This document shows, piece after piece, positions 44,035 through 53,185 of a stretch of 64,000 bases of DNA (position 1 is the first letter of the stretch; every line of letters starts with the position of its first letter). The position numbers and the translations under genes are program-made. The stretch covers positions 62,001-126,000 of the forward strand of contig CAZHAK010000003.1 of NCBI GenBank assembly GCA_964530625.1. Reading direction: 5' to 3'. The notes beneath the pieces are model-generated. The model saw nothing but the letters and a program-made list of their open reading frames with translations. It ran no database searches and was not told the origin of the DNA. The DNA comes from JABWCQ01 sp964530625. Its GTDB lineage: Bacteria > Electryoneota > RPQS01.

Positions 44035-45108
44035 TTAGAACGGCATTGCGTCGTTCTTGTCCTTATTGTGGCACTTGTTGCAAAGCGAACGTTGGTTCGG
44101 GTTGCCGTAGTTGCCGGACTGCGGCATCACATAGGAGCCGGACTCATGTCCGTCTTCTTCGAACAGCGGGATGTTGAAGTCCCAACGACCCGAATTTTGA
44201 GCGCTCGAGGCATGGGCGCGGTGACAGGTTATACAGCTTACCTTACTGTTTCCATCGGGACGAGCCGTCCATGCGAGTGTCATTTCAGGATCTTCAAACG
44301 CGACGTCGGCGATGTAAGAAGTTGCAGGATTGCCGCCGTTTTGATCAATCGTTCCATTGTAGATACCATAGGTATTCTGAATAGCCGAGCTCATGTTCAT
44401 GCCGCTCGGGTGACGATACTGCGCATCGTTGTTGTGGAAGTTGCCGTGGCAGTTTCCGCACCAGCCGCTCATGCCGCTCTTGTAGGCGACGTGATTGTTG
44501 TCCGTCTCAGCCGAACCTGCGCCAGAGAAGGGAAGACCTTCCGCAACGGGGGCCGCATTGACGTAGTTGAAATTGCCAGCTTCAGCATGGTCGCCGGCAG
44601 TATAAAGCAAGCGATAGTTTGCATTACCGTGCGGGTCGTGGCAACTTGTGCAGCTCAACGACGATGCAGGATAGTTGCCGCCCGGGGCAATCGGATTCAA
44701 ACCGTCAACCACCGTGCCGCGGCTCGGCGAAATCACAGTGTGACCTGCGCGCCACCCCGGAATAGGATTCAATGCGCCGTTGTAGCCGTCATTGATGTTG
44801 TCTTCAGCCAAGAATGCAAAGTTACCCGGGCCGCGTTCTGCTGGCGGCGCCATCGGGTCCGCGCCCCAAACCGCGCCGCGGCTGGTCGCATGGCAGGACA
44901 AACAAAGATCTGTGGCGTTCGCAAACTTCAGAAGGTACGGATAGCCGTTACCAGAAGGATCGATTATACCATTGTTGCCATTGGTATTATGCATGGTATG
45001 GCAACCGCCACAGTATGCGACACCCTGATCATGGAACGCGAGAGCAGGGGTCGTTTGCAGCATAGCGACCGCCGCAAACATCAGAACTAAAAAAATAGAC
45101 CGTCTCAT
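44035..45108 (-). CDS. OmcS-like hexahaem extracellular cytochrome (putative filament subunit)
   Basis: A 357-residue protein; AAGGAGA precedes ATG 45108. The signal peptide ends ALA, and the mature N-terminus is FHDQGVAYCGGCHTMHN. This aligns without gaps to the OmcS N-terminus as I recall it (FHSGGVAECEGCHTMHN), including the His at mature position 16 that in the OmcS filament ligates a haem of the neighbouring subunit. Six CxxCH motifs follow in OmcS order: CGGCH, CLSCH, CTSCHDPHG after APGGNYP, WCGNCH, CITCHRAHASS, and LCNKCH near the C-terminus. It is shorter than OmcS (about 333 mature residues against about 407). It would be secreted and could polymerise into a haem-stacked conductive filament. 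Confidence 0.88.
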   Translation of the reverse strand: MRRSIFLVLMFAAVAMLQTTPALAFHDQGVAYCGGCHTMHNTNGNNGIIDPSGNGYPYLLKFANATDLCLSCHATSRGAVWGADPMAPPAERGPGNFAFLAEDNINDGYNGALNPIPGWRAGHTVISPSRGTVVDGLNPIAPGGNYPASSLSCTSCHDPHGNANYRLLYTAGDHAEAGNFNYVNAAPVAEGLPFSGAGSAETDNNHVAYKSGMSGWCGNCHGNFHNNDAQYRHPSGMNMSSAIQNTYGIYNGTIDQNGGNPATSYIADVAFEDPEMTLAWTARPDGNSKVSCITCHRAHASSAQNSGRWDFNIPLFEEDGHESGSYVMPQSGNYGNPNQRSLCNKCHNKDKNDAMPF

Positions 45109-45136
45109 TTTGAGATCTCCTTAGGGAACTGATAAT

Positions 45137-45154
45137 CATCTCGCCAACGAGATG
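45137..45154 (-). promoter_or_regulatory. 5' leader hairpin of the hexahaem cytochrome gene
   Basis: CATCTCG-TTGG-CGAGATG on the minus strand is a perfect 7-bp stem with a 4-nt loop, 29 nt before the ATG and upstream of the AAGGAGA ribosome site. It lacks a T tract, so it is more likely a stability or operator element than a terminator. Confidence 0.5.
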
Positions 45155-45213
45155 TGTTACGAATTTTGTGCTTGAATACACGGGCATATATGAAAGTGGC
45201 GTATTCATCCGAT

Positions 45214-46200
45214 TCACGAACCACTTACGATGGGCTCACTCCGGACTACTACCGACTGAATTCGATGGCCATACATCTGACCGACCAGCAGCACGCCATC
45301 CAGACAAGTCGCCAATGCTGTCGGATGGAAAAACCAACCCTCGACCAATCCTGCTCCGCCAACTTCACGAAGATATTGGCCGGCTGAGTTAAAATACTGA
45401 AGCAAATGACGGTGCTTGTCCAATACCACAAACTCGCCGTCCGCTGTACGGCTGCAGACCGTTGGGAAACTCAACTCGGTCGGGCCGCCGCCAGCGATAC
45501 CGAAGATCCGAATCAACTTGCCGTCCAAATCCATCCGTGCCACTTGACCGATGATTGGAAGTGGGAGAATCATCTCGTTTTCGATGATCACAAATGTCCC
45601 GGTGACCGCCGCGTTCTGAGTCTCTTCATTCGCTTCAAGCAGAATCGGGAAATCACGAACCGGCTCGCCGGACGGGTCGAACACGTGAATATAAGCCGGT
45701 TCAGCCGTCAATATATAAATGTTGTCGCTGGCGTCGAGTGCCATTCCGACCGGACTCACGCGATCACCGCCTGCCATCAGGTCAAGGTGATTCAAGAAAT
45801 CGCCGTTGTAATCAAACACCGCGAGCGTATGCTGACGGGTATCACCTAAAACAAAAATCCGTCCCTGCAAATCTACGGCGACTTGCTGGGGACTGCTGAG
45901 ACGGCTTCTCGTCGAAAACTCAAAATTGAAACGGCGCTGCGCATCATAAATAACGATTCGCGCACTTGCCGCATCCGCTACATATATATCACCCGTTCGT
46001 GCGTCCACATACAACCCCGTCGGCTGTGGACTGCTCAAATCGCCCGCTGGATAGCGCAACGATGTCTTGATTTCAAAAGACTGACCCAAAACCACACTCA
46101 CGGTCAACAAAAGCCATGCAGTACTCGAGACGTATCGAGACTTAATGCAAATTGTATTATATGTTTTGTGGAGACACATGGTCGGTTGTTCTCTTGGCAT
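45214..46200 (-). CDS. Exported NHL-repeat beta-propeller protein
   Basis: A 328-residue protein. ATG 46200 is the first start; ATG 46179 (MCLHKTYNTICIKS) is an alternative that keeps the signal peptide (SSTAWLLLTVSVVLG). The body has about six NHL blades: PTGLYVDARTGDIYVADAASARIVIYD, PQQVAVDLQGRIFVLGD, PVGMALDASDNIYILTA, and similar in shorter form near the C-terminus. Such propellers bind proteins or glycans. It lies 105 bp upstream of the OmcS-like gene on the same strand, so it may be co-transcribed and could help secrete, cap or attach the cytochrome. That role is inference. Confidence 0.82.
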   Translation of the reverse strand: MPREQPTMCLHKTYNTICIKSRYVSSTAWLLLTVSVVLGQSFEIKTSLRYPAGDLSSPQPTGLYVDARTGDIYVADAASARIVIYDAQRRFNFEFSTRSRLSSPQQVAVDLQGRIFVLGDTRQHTLAVFDYNGDFLNHLDLMAGGDRVSPVGMALDASDNIYILTAEPAYIHVFDPSGEPVRDFPILLEANEETQNAAVTGTFVIIENEMILPLPIIGQVARMDLDGKLIRIFGIAGGGPTELSFPTVCSRTADGEFVVLDKHRHLLQYFNSAGQYLREVGGAGLVEGWFFHPTALATCLDGVLLVGQMYGHRIQSVVVRSEPIVSGS

Positions 46201-46221
46201 CGAGAGATTGCTTATCTCTCG
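46201..46221. promoter_or_regulatory. Inverted repeat touching the NHL gene start
   Basis: CGAGAGA-TTGCTTA-TCTCTCG is a perfect 7-bp inverted repeat whose edge abuts ATG 46200 (minus strand). In RNA it would form a hairpin at the initiation site; in DNA it could be an operator. No Shine-Dalgarno lies outside it, which favours the internal start at 46179. Confidence 0.5.
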
Positions 46222-46258
46222 CGAACTATATTCTTCACTTTTCGGGCCAATTCGTGTA

Positions 46259-46287
46259 ATCCTACTTCTTCTATCAGATTATCCCAA
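46259..46287 (-). promoter_or_regulatory. Candidate sigma-70-type promoter for the NHL/hexahaem genes
   Basis: On the minus strand TTGGGA (46287-46282) and TAGGAT (46264-46259) are separated by 17 bp, and lie about 60 bp before the NHL start. Match to consensus is partial. Confidence 0.4.
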
Positions 46288-46739
46288 GATTTCCGCGTGC
46301 TTTAGCTTGATGAAAAGATACCACATCGGACGAGGAAACACAACGTGCCTGATTTGTGTGAACCCTACCGTTTCTCAATCACTTAACTTAACCTAAACTC
46401 TTGATATTCCTTGCGAAAAATTTCACATACGAAAGAAAAGGGTCAGTGACAATCGCGCAGATACAAAATCATTAGAGGCATATCAAAAACTTGCCTCTAA
46501 GGTCATGTTTAGCTTGCGGTAAGCTCTTTCAAGCAAAGACAGTAAATGCAGCATTCTAAGTAGCAGTATATTCAACTATCAACAAGTGAAATCGAATAGC
46601 GAATTAAATATCTACATATCACTCGCAATTATATGTGACTTTGCTACATGATGTTGCTGTGACAATTGCGTGACACTCATTTCTGCTCTGTTCATTACAT
46701 TTAGCATCGAAAACAACGCAAAACAACAGAACTGCCGCT
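46288..46739. other. AT-rich divergent intergenic region (NHL gene / hemC)
   Basis: About 450 bp between divergent operons with no credible gene. The one clear structure is a perfect 9-bp inverted repeat, TTAGAGGCA (46472-46480) and TGCCTCTAA (46492-46500). The hemC side (46600-46739) has no convincing promoter match and no Shine-Dalgarno before ATG 46740. Confidence 0.5.
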
Positions 46740-47642
46740 ATGATTATCGGAACAAGAGGAAGCGCCCTCGCCAAAACCCAAACAGAATGGGTGCGACGAT
46801 TTCTGGAAAGGAGACTCGATTCGCCTATAAACATCAGGGTTATCTCCACACAAGGCGACCGTATCACCGACCGACCCCTGCGCGAACTTGAGGGCAGCGG
46901 CTATTTCACCAAAGAAATCGAACAGGCGCTCTTAGATTGCCGCATTGATGTGGCTGTCCATTCATATAAGGATATGCCGTCGCAAGCTCCGGAAGGCTTG
47001 GCTTTGGCGGCAGTCTCCGCGCGCGAAGATGCCGCCGACCTCCTGATCATGAATCGCAGCGCCGTAACCCTGCCCGCCGATGATTTCTTCCTGAAACCCG
47101 GAGCGCTTGTGGGAACCAGTGCCGTTCGCCGTGAAGCTCAACTCAAAGCTCATCGGCCCGATCTGCACACTAAAGATCTGCGCGGCAACGTGCCCACCCG
47201 ATTTACCAAGCTTCACAACGGCGAATACGATGCAATTCTGTTGGCCAGCGCCGGGGTACGCAGGCTATCCATTGATCTTTCCGAGTTCCAGGTTGAACGC
47301 CTGAGTCCATCTGTCTTTGTGCCCGCGCCGGGACAGGGCGCTCTGGCCATTCAAATGCGCGCCGATGATGATCGGCTATTGATGGTCAAAGAATCTCTCC
47401 AGAATGACGAGACGTTCGCAGCAACAACTTTGGAGCGTGAGGTTCAGGCGCTCTTTGGTGGCGGCTGTGGTTTGCCTCTCGGAGTTTATGCGAGTTTCAA
47501 TAAGACTGTGTGGGTGATGGAGGGATTCTGGTTCAGTCCGCAAACCGGGCCCGTCCGCGCAACTGTTCGCGGTGCAAAGCTCGACACCCTCGCTCATGAT
47601 TTATTTACAGAACTTACACCATCATGTCTGACCGAGTGCTGA
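46740..47642 (+). CDS. hemC: Porphobilinogen deaminase (hydroxymethylbilane synthase)
   Basis: A 300-residue cytosolic enzyme that joins four porphobilinogens into hydroxymethylbilane. Motifs seen: IIGTRGSALAKTQTEWV, DVAVHSYKDMPS, GTSAVRREAQLKAHRPDL, LRGNVPTR, and FGGGCGLPLG with Cys243, which carries the dipyrromethane cofactor. Length is slightly below the usual 310. It is the first gene of a ten-gene haem operon and overlaps hemD by 19 bp. The start is preceded by no evident ribosome site. Confidence 0.96.
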   Translation: MIIGTRGSALAKTQTEWVRRFLERRLDSPINIRVISTQGDRITDRPLRELEGSGYFTKEIEQALLDCRIDVAVHSYKDMPSQAPEGLALAAVSAREDAADLLIMNRSAVTLPADDFFLKPGALVGTSAVRREAQLKAHRPDLHTKDLRGNVPTRFTKLHNGEYDAILLASAGVRRLSIDLSEFQVERLSPSVFVPAPGQGALAIQMRADDDRLLMVKESLQNDETFAATTLEREVQALFGGGCGLPLGVYASFNKTVWVMEGFWFSPQTGPVRATVRGAKLDTLAHDLFTELTPSCLTEC

Positions 47643-48367
47643 TCCTGCGTGACCGCAGTTTGTGTGGCGAAATTGCAGCTCTGTTTCCCTCCGGTGATCC
47701 AAAGCTTGTGTTTCTGCCCGTTACTCGAACAGAGTTTCTTCAACCACGATCTTTTTCACTGTTTCAATATAGTTGGATAGCCTTCACCAGCGCCAATGGG
47801 GTGCGCGGCCTCTTCCGTGCGCTCGGCTCAGAGGCATATGTTCTCCCACCTAACGTGAAGATTGCCGCTGTCGGCAACTCTACCGCTAAAGCCGTGTACG
47901 AAGTGTTCAGCCGAAACGCTGACATCGTCTCAGATGTCGCTGACGGTGTGCATCTGGCACGCACTCTTATTGTTTCGTTGCCCGCAGGAACGGAAATCCT
48001 CTATCCGTGTCCCGGTGGGCACGACTCCGAATTTATGACGCTCTGCAACGAATACGGATTAAAGCTCCAACCGCTGCCCGTCTATCTCACCGTTCCTGCG
48101 GAAACCTCTGAAATCAGAGAAAAATTCGCCGCCTTTGCCCCTGTTAAAGTTGCGGTGTTCTATGCGCCGAGTGCCGTGCGCGTCTTTCACGAGGCTTGCC
48201 CTACACCGTGGGACTTCACCGCGATAGCCATCGGACCCAGCACGTTCCGCGCGCTTGCCGAACTTGATCACTCCAAAACGATCGAATCAGAAAATCCGGA
48301 TCCCGCGTCACTGGCAAAGGCAATTCGTGTTGTTAGTTCCCTCAAGGGAGAATCACAGTATGCTTGA
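47624..48367 (+). CDS. hemD: Uroporphyrinogen-III synthase
   Basis: A 247-residue enzyme that closes and inverts ring D to give uroporphyrinogen III. The family is poorly conserved in sequence. Supporting segments are FQYSWIAFTSANGVRGLFRAL, KIAAVGNSTAKAVYE, ILYPCPGGHDSEF, AVFYAPSAVRVFHE and FTAIAIGPSTFRALAE, the alternating pattern of its two Rossmann-like domains. It lies between hemC (19-bp overlap) and hemE (8-bp overlap), which confirms the call. Confidence 0.9.
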   Translation: MSDRVLILRDRSLCGEIAALFPSGDPKLVFLPVTRTEFLQPRSFSLFQYSWIAFTSANGVRGLFRALGSEAYVLPPNVKIAAVGNSTAKAVYEVFSRNADIVSDVADGVHLARTLIVSLPAGTEILYPCPGGHDSEFMTLCNEYGLKLQPLPVYLTVPAETSEIREKFAAFAPVKVAVFYAPSAVRVFHEACPTPWDFTAIAIGPSTFRALAELDHSKTIESENPDPASLAKAIRVVSSLKGESQYA

Positions 48368-49427
48368 CGTATCATTAGCAACTCCGCGCCGCGTGCGCAA
48401 CACCAACGAAATCAAATCCTATCTGCGCGCTGCCAACGGCGAGTCGCTCAACGTGCCGCCTGTTTGGCTGATGCGGCAAGCGGGCCGCTACTTGCCCGAA
48501 TATATGGCTGTGCGAGCGAATAACGATTTCATAAAAGTCTGCCTGACTCCCGATCTCGCCTGCGAAGTCACCTTGCAGCCGATTCGCCGCTTCGGTTTTG
48601 ACGCGGCAATTCTATTCAGCGACATTCTCATTCCCGCGATTCCTTTTGGTACGGGTTTACATTTTGACAAAGGACACGGCCCGATCATTGATCGTCCGGT
48701 GCGCGAATGCAAAGACGTTGAAGCCTTGCGTGACTTCGATCCGCGTGAAGAACTCTCCGAAGTTCTGAGCGCGATCAAAATGATTCGCCAAGAGTTGCCT
48801 GACGACAAAGCCTTGATCGGTTTTGCCGGAGCGCCGTTTACGCTCGCGTGCTATATGATAGAGGGAGGCAAGCCCGATCCGTTTAGGCGCACGAAGCAGA
48901 TGATGTATTCCGATCCGCAGGCTTTCGCGCTCCTGCTCGACAAAATTGCCGCGATGACCGTCCGCTACATGCGCGCGATGATTGAATCCGGTGCCGACGC
49001 CATTCAACTGTTTGACACGTGGGGTGGTATTCTCACTGATGAAGAGTATCGCGCCGTCAATCTGCCGGTCTTGCAAAGAGTTTTCGCTGAACTTAGTTCG
49101 CTCGATGTTCCGCTGACCTATTTTGTACTCAATAGTATGCACCTTGATTCCTCCGCAAACGTCGGCGCCTCGGTGTACGGTATGGATTGGCGAATGAGTT
49201 TTGAGAAAGCGTGCGCGTGCTTTGGAACCGACGTCACTCTGCAAGGAAACCTTGATCCGGTATTGCTCTTGACGGACGAGCAAACGATTCGCAACCGGAC
49301 ACGCGAGATTCTGACTGAAGCTGGCAACACGCCGTTAATCTTCAATCTCGGCCACGGAATTCTGCCGGATACGCCGATTCATCACGTCGAAATCCTCCTG
49401 GATGAAATCCGGAGAGGCAAAAAGTGA
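48360..49427 (+). CDS. hemE: Uroporphyrinogen decarboxylase
   Basis: A 355-residue enzyme starting at ATG 48360 (the open frame begins earlier, but this start removes non-conserved N-terminal sequence). It converts uroporphyrinogen III to coproporphyrinogen III. Signatures are PPVWLMRQAGRYLPEYM, ILFSDILIPAIPFG, GFAGAPFTLACYMIEGG, AIQLFDTWGG and NLGHGILPDTP. Its stop overlaps the hemN GTG start. Confidence 0.96.
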   Translation: MLDVSLATPRRVRNTNEIKSYLRAANGESLNVPPVWLMRQAGRYLPEYMAVRANNDFIKVCLTPDLACEVTLQPIRRFGFDAAILFSDILIPAIPFGTGLHFDKGHGPIIDRPVRECKDVEALRDFDPREELSEVLSAIKMIRQELPDDKALIGFAGAPFTLACYMIEGGKPDPFRRTKQMMYSDPQAFALLLDKIAAMTVRYMRAMIESGADAIQLFDTWGGILTDEEYRAVNLPVLQRVFAELSSLDVPLTYFVLNSMHLDSSANVGASVYGMDWRMSFEKACACFGTDVTLQGNLDPVLLLTDEQTIRNRTREILTEAGNTPLIFNLGHGILPDTPIHHVEILLDEIRRGKK

Positions 49428-50818
49428 CTCCAACTCATTGGCAAAACATCCCCGAAGATCAAGTCTTCGAGATGATCGAAGCGCTGGACACGCGTGGCCC
49501 TCGCTACACGTCCTATCCAACTGTTCCTGTCTGGAAAGCGCCGCTCAACCGCGACGCTTTCGTCAAGATACTGCAGCGCTTAGGCAAAGACAATCAAGCC
49601 ATCGCAGTCTATTTGCATTTGCCGTTCTGTCGACAACGCTGTCTCTATTGCGGCTGCAACGCGCACATTACGCACGATGAGTCGCGCATACACCGCTATA
49701 TGGATGCGCTTGAAACGGAAGTTAGCCGCATCGCAAGTGAGTTTCATTATCCAGTCAAACACAGCCAACTGCATTTGGGCGGTGGCACTCCGACCTATGT
49801 TCCGGCCAAGCGGCTCGCGCATATGCTTGATTTAGTTATCGATAAAATTCCCGGCGCGAAAGACGCTGATCGTTCGATAGAAGTGGATCCACGCGTCACC
49901 ACTGATGAGCATCTTGACATTTTGTCAGAACGCGGATTCACAAGAATTTCTGCGGGCCTGCAAGACTTAAATGCGGACGTGCAAGCCGCTGTTCGCCGCG
50001 AGTACACGTTTCTGGAAATCAGCGAGTTTATTGAGCGAGCTCGCGCACACGGCTTCTCGAGTGTCAACATCGATTTGATCTACGGTCTGCCGCGACAAAC
50101 CAGAACGACATGGCGCGAAACCGTCAAAGCCGTCGCATCGCTGCGCCCGGATCGCTTGGCCTGTTTTGGATACGCGCACTTGCCGTCGCGCATGAAACAT
50201 CAGCGAGCCATTAACGACGAAGAACTTCCGTCCTCGCGCGAGCGCTTGGGAATGCTCTTCGACGCGAATCGCCTCTTCGGACAGGAAGGCTATGCCGCCA
50301 TTGGTATGGATCATTTCGCCTTGCACGAAGATGACCTTGCCACAGCGCAAAGCGAAGGCAGACTCTGGCGCAATTTTATGGGCTACACCACCATGCGCGG
50401 ACTCGAACTGCTTGGCCTCGGTTGCTCTGGCATCAGCGAATTCGCCGACCTCTTCGCACAAAATGTTTCTTCACCCGAAGTCTACGCCGCTTCCATCGAG
50501 CAAGGTAATCTTCCCCTCGAGCGCGGCCATGAACTGAACGCTGACGACCGCACGACGAAGCAGATCATCAATCATCTGATGTGCAACCTTGAAGTGTTCC
50601 TGCCTGATCAAGCTAGCACTCTTGGAAATGAGTTCGCGTCGAGAATGCAAAACGCGATGAATCAAGTGGCAAGTTTTGAAAGTCGTGGACTGGTAGAGAA
50701 AACCCCTAACGGCTTTCACGTCACGCCGCTCGGTCAACTTTTTGTCCGCAATCTGGCCATGCCGTTTGATCGCTACTTGTCCGATCAAAGGAACGTCGTC
50801 TTCTCGAAAACTGTCTGA
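49424..50818 (+). CDS. hemN: Oxygen-independent coproporphyrinogen III oxidase (radical SAM)
   Basis: A 464-residue radical-SAM enzyme with a GTG start overlapping hemE. It has CxxxCxxC for the 4Fe-4S cluster (Cys69, Cys73, Cys76) plus the HemN-specific fourth Cys (CGC, Cys78). Other motifs: RYTSYPTVPVW, HLGGGTPTY, EVDPRVTTDEH, SAGLQDLNADVQAAV, NIDLIYGLPRQT and FMGYTTMRG. This is true HemN rather than a HemW chaperone, since HNRY-like and MGYTT features are present. It oxidises coproporphyrinogen to protoporphyrinogen IX without O2, which fits an anaerobic or facultative life. Confidence 0.95.
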   Translation: MTPTHWQNIPEDQVFEMIEALDTRGPRYTSYPTVPVWKAPLNRDAFVKILQRLGKDNQAIAVYLHLPFCRQRCLYCGCNAHITHDESRIHRYMDALETEVSRIASEFHYPVKHSQLHLGGGTPTYVPAKRLAHMLDLVIDKIPGAKDADRSIEVDPRVTTDEHLDILSERGFTRISAGLQDLNADVQAAVRREYTFLEISEFIERARAHGFSSVNIDLIYGLPRQTRTTWRETVKAVASLRPDRLACFGYAHLPSRMKHQRAINDEELPSSRERLGMLFDANRLFGQEGYAAIGMDHFALHEDDLATAQSEGRLWRNFMGYTTMRGLELLGLGCSGISEFADLFAQNVSSPEVYAASIEQGNLPLERGHELNADDRTTKQIINHLMCNLEVFLPDQASTLGNEFASRMQNAMNQVASFESRGLVEKTPNGFHVTPLGQLFVRNLAMPFDRYLSDQRNVVFSKTV

Positions 50819-50828
50819 GGAATCTGAA

Positions 50829-51782
50829 ATGATCGAAGCTATCCTTTTGATCAATATGGGCGGCCCTGCTCGCCGCAACGACGTGGAACCTTACTTACGC
50901 GAAATTTTCAGCGATCCCGCAATCATTGACTTGCCCGCGATTATTCGCAAGCCGCTCGCAAGTTTGATAGCTATGAAGCGCAAGGAAGAAGTCGCGGATC
51001 GCTATGAATCTCTCGGCGGATACAGTCCGCTTTTCGATTGGACGGAAGCGCTCAGGCAAAATATCATTCGCGAACTCGCCATCCGCAGCGAAGTGCTGGA
51101 AGTTGCCTGGGCCTTCCGTTACATGTCTCCCTCGATAGAAGATACCCTGAAAGCCCTGGCGGCAAAAGGCATCAAAAAAGTCCATGTCCTTCCGCTCTTC
51201 CCGCACTATACGCACACCATGACCGGTTCGGTGATGAAAGTCGTCGAGCGTGCCGCTAAAGAGTTCGGCATGGACTACAACTATCTTGAAGATTGGGGAC
51301 AGGAAGAGCACGTGCTTGAGCTGTGGGAACTCTATCTCAAAACTGCTTTAGCCGAAGCCGGCCCGAATGCTCGCGTGATGTTTGTTGCGCACGGCATTCC
51401 GAAAATTTATGTCAATCGCGGTGACGATTATCCTGACCGCGTCTGCGCGTCAGCGGAAAAACTTGCCAAATGTTTGCCCAATGGGACGGAGTGGATCGTC
51501 GCCTACCAAAGTAAAGTCGGTCCCGTTGAATGGACAAAGCCCTATATGGAAGACGCGCTCGAAGAGTGGGCGAAAAGCGACGACCCAATTGTGATGATGC
51601 CTTTGAGTTTTGTAGCGGATTGTTTGGAAACCTTGTATGATCTGGATGACGTCGCTAAAAACTTAGTGGAGGAGCGTGGTGTGTCAAAATACGTTCGCGT
51701 CCGCGTTTTTAACGATGATCCGGAATTTGCCAGCGCGTTGCTGAATGTGTGGCAGGAGAAGCAATATGCAGTCACCTGCTGA
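50829..51782 (+). CDS. hemH: Ferrochelatase
   Basis: ATG 50829 with GAGGAAT upstream gives 317 residues. It inserts Fe2+ into protoporphyrin IX. Motifs are ILLINMGGPARRNDVEPYL, LGGYSPL, VAWAFRYMSP, VLPLFPHYTHTMTGSV, VMFVAHGIPKIYVNRGDDY with the metal-binding His, AYQSKVGPVEWTKPYME and PLSFVADCLETLYDLD. It overlaps the next gene by 17 bp. Gene order puts it before the oxidase whose product it uses. Confidence 0.95.
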   Translation: MIEAILLINMGGPARRNDVEPYLREIFSDPAIIDLPAIIRKPLASLIAMKRKEEVADRYESLGGYSPLFDWTEALRQNIIRELAIRSEVLEVAWAFRYMSPSIEDTLKALAAKGIKKVHVLPLFPHYTHTMTGSVMKVVERAAKEFGMDYNYLEDWGQEEHVLELWELYLKTALAEAGPNARVMFVAHGIPKIYVNRGDDYPDRVCASAEKLAKCLPNGTEWIVAYQSKVGPVEWTKPYMEDALEEWAKSDDPIVMMPLSFVADCLETLYDLDDVAKNLVEERGVSKYVRVRVFNDDPEFASALLNVWQEKQYAVTC

Positions 51783-53184
51783 CCCCTTGAGACCGCACGT
51801 GGTGGTCGTCGGTGGCGGCATCGCCGGACTCGCGACCGCTTATCTGATTCGCAAACTGAGTCAAGACCTCGGCGCTTCCCCTGAAATTACGGTGCTTGAA
51901 TCCAAGACCGCGACCGGCGGAGCCACGCGAACCGATCATATTGACGGCTTCACCTGTGAATGGGGACCGAACGGTTTTCTGGACAATGAACCCGCAACTC
52001 TCGATTTGATTGATTTTCTGAGACTAAAAAAGAAACTCGTCTGTGCGTCAGCACATGCGTCGAAACGATACATCTATCACCATGGAAAAATGCGCGAAGT
52101 GCCGCTGAGTCCGCGTGAATTCCTATTCTCAAACATTCTTCCTGCTGGCGCAAAATTGCGTATGGCGATGGAGCCGATTATTCCCGCCAAGCGCAACGGC
52201 CATGAGGAAACCGTTTATGAATTCGCCTCGCGCAGACTGGGAGGTACATTCGCGCAATATATGATTGACCCGATGGTCTCGGGAATTTTTGCGGGCAACG
52301 CCAAAGAGCTTTCCCTGCGCGCGGTGTTTCCCAAAATGGTCGAAATGGAATCCCAGCACGGTGGCTTGGTGCGCGCGATGATTGCCAAGAAGCACGAAGC
52401 AAAACGCAACGGCACCGAAACAGGCGGTCCCGGTGGTGCGGCCGCTACGCTCACGACCTTTCAAAATGGTATGGGAGAACTGACAACTACGCTTGCCGAG
52501 CAATTATCCGAAAACATTGTCACAGATGCGAAAGTCATCTCCCTGAAACGTTGCGGCGAAGGCTTTGAAGTAGTCACAAAGAGCAAAACTTTTTCCGCCG
52601 ATGCGGTGGTGTTGGCCTGCCCGTCTTACGTGGCGGCGGATGTTCTCGAAGACCTTTCCTATAATGCTGCCAAAGAACTGCGCGCCATTCCCTTCGCCCC
52701 CGTGGATGTCATCGCGCATGGCCACAAAATGGAAGACGTAGGGCATCCGCTCAACGGCTTCGGTGTGTTGATTCCGCGCGGTGAAGATTATCGCGCACTT
52801 GGTTCACTTTGGTGCGACGCGGTTTTCCCCGGTCAAGCCCCTGCGGGAACGCACATGCTCCGCACTATGTATGGCGGTGCACAAGATCCGAGCATCGTGG
52901 ATCTCTCTGACATTGAAGTCGAGACACTTGCCGCAGCCGAACATCGCAGACTCTTTGACGTCAAGCGCGATCCCATTTTCAGAAAACTTATTCGTCATCC
53001 CAAGGGCATCGCCCAATATACGCGCGGTCATCACAATCGAGTCGCCGAGTTTGAGTTACTGGAAAAACAACTGCCCGGCCTGCTGCTAACCGGAGCGTCC
53101 TATCGCGGCGTGTCCGTCAACGGTTGCGTCAAAGATGCGTTCCGCGTCGCCAAAAAGTTACTTGCGCAATGGAGGTTAAACTAA
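51766..53184 (+). CDS. hemY: Protoporphyrinogen oxidase, FAD-dependent (HemY type)
   Basis: ATG 51766 with GGAGAAG upstream gives 472 residues. The N-terminal FAD site VVVVGGGIAGLATAYLIRKL is followed by VLESKTATGGATRTDHIDGF and CEWGPNGFLDN. The C-terminus has LLTGASYRGVSVNGCVKDAFRVA. It removes six hydrogens from protoporphyrinogen IX. HemY enzymes usually need O2, so pairing with the O2-independent HemN is mixed; the electron acceptor here could differ. It lies 1 bp before the HemX-like gene. Confidence 0.92.
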   Translation: MQSPADPLRPHVVVVGGGIAGLATAYLIRKLSQDLGASPEITVLESKTATGGATRTDHIDGFTCEWGPNGFLDNEPATLDLIDFLRLKKKLVCASAHASKRYIYHHGKMREVPLSPREFLFSNILPAGAKLRMAMEPIIPAKRNGHEETVYEFASRRLGGTFAQYMIDPMVSGIFAGNAKELSLRAVFPKMVEMESQHGGLVRAMIAKKHEAKRNGTETGGPGGAAATLTTFQNGMGELTTTLAEQLSENIVTDAKVISLKRCGEGFEVVTKSKTFSADAVVLACPSYVAADVLEDLSYNAAKELRAIPFAPVDVIAHGHKMEDVGHPLNGFGVLIPRGEDYRALGSLWCDAVFPGQAPAGTHMLRTMYGGAQDPSIVDLSDIEVETLAAAEHRRLFDVKRDPIFRKLIRHPKGIAQYTRGHHNRVAEFELLEKQLPGLLLTGASYRGVSVNGCVKDAFRVAKKLLAQWRLN

Positions 53185-53185
53185 C

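Noticed and set aside
44068..45090. A 340-codon open frame on the plus strand opposite the hexahaem cytochrome.
   Set aside because: It lies fully antisense to a gene with six CxxCH motifs, a signal peptide and a ribosome site; its translation has no recognisable pattern.
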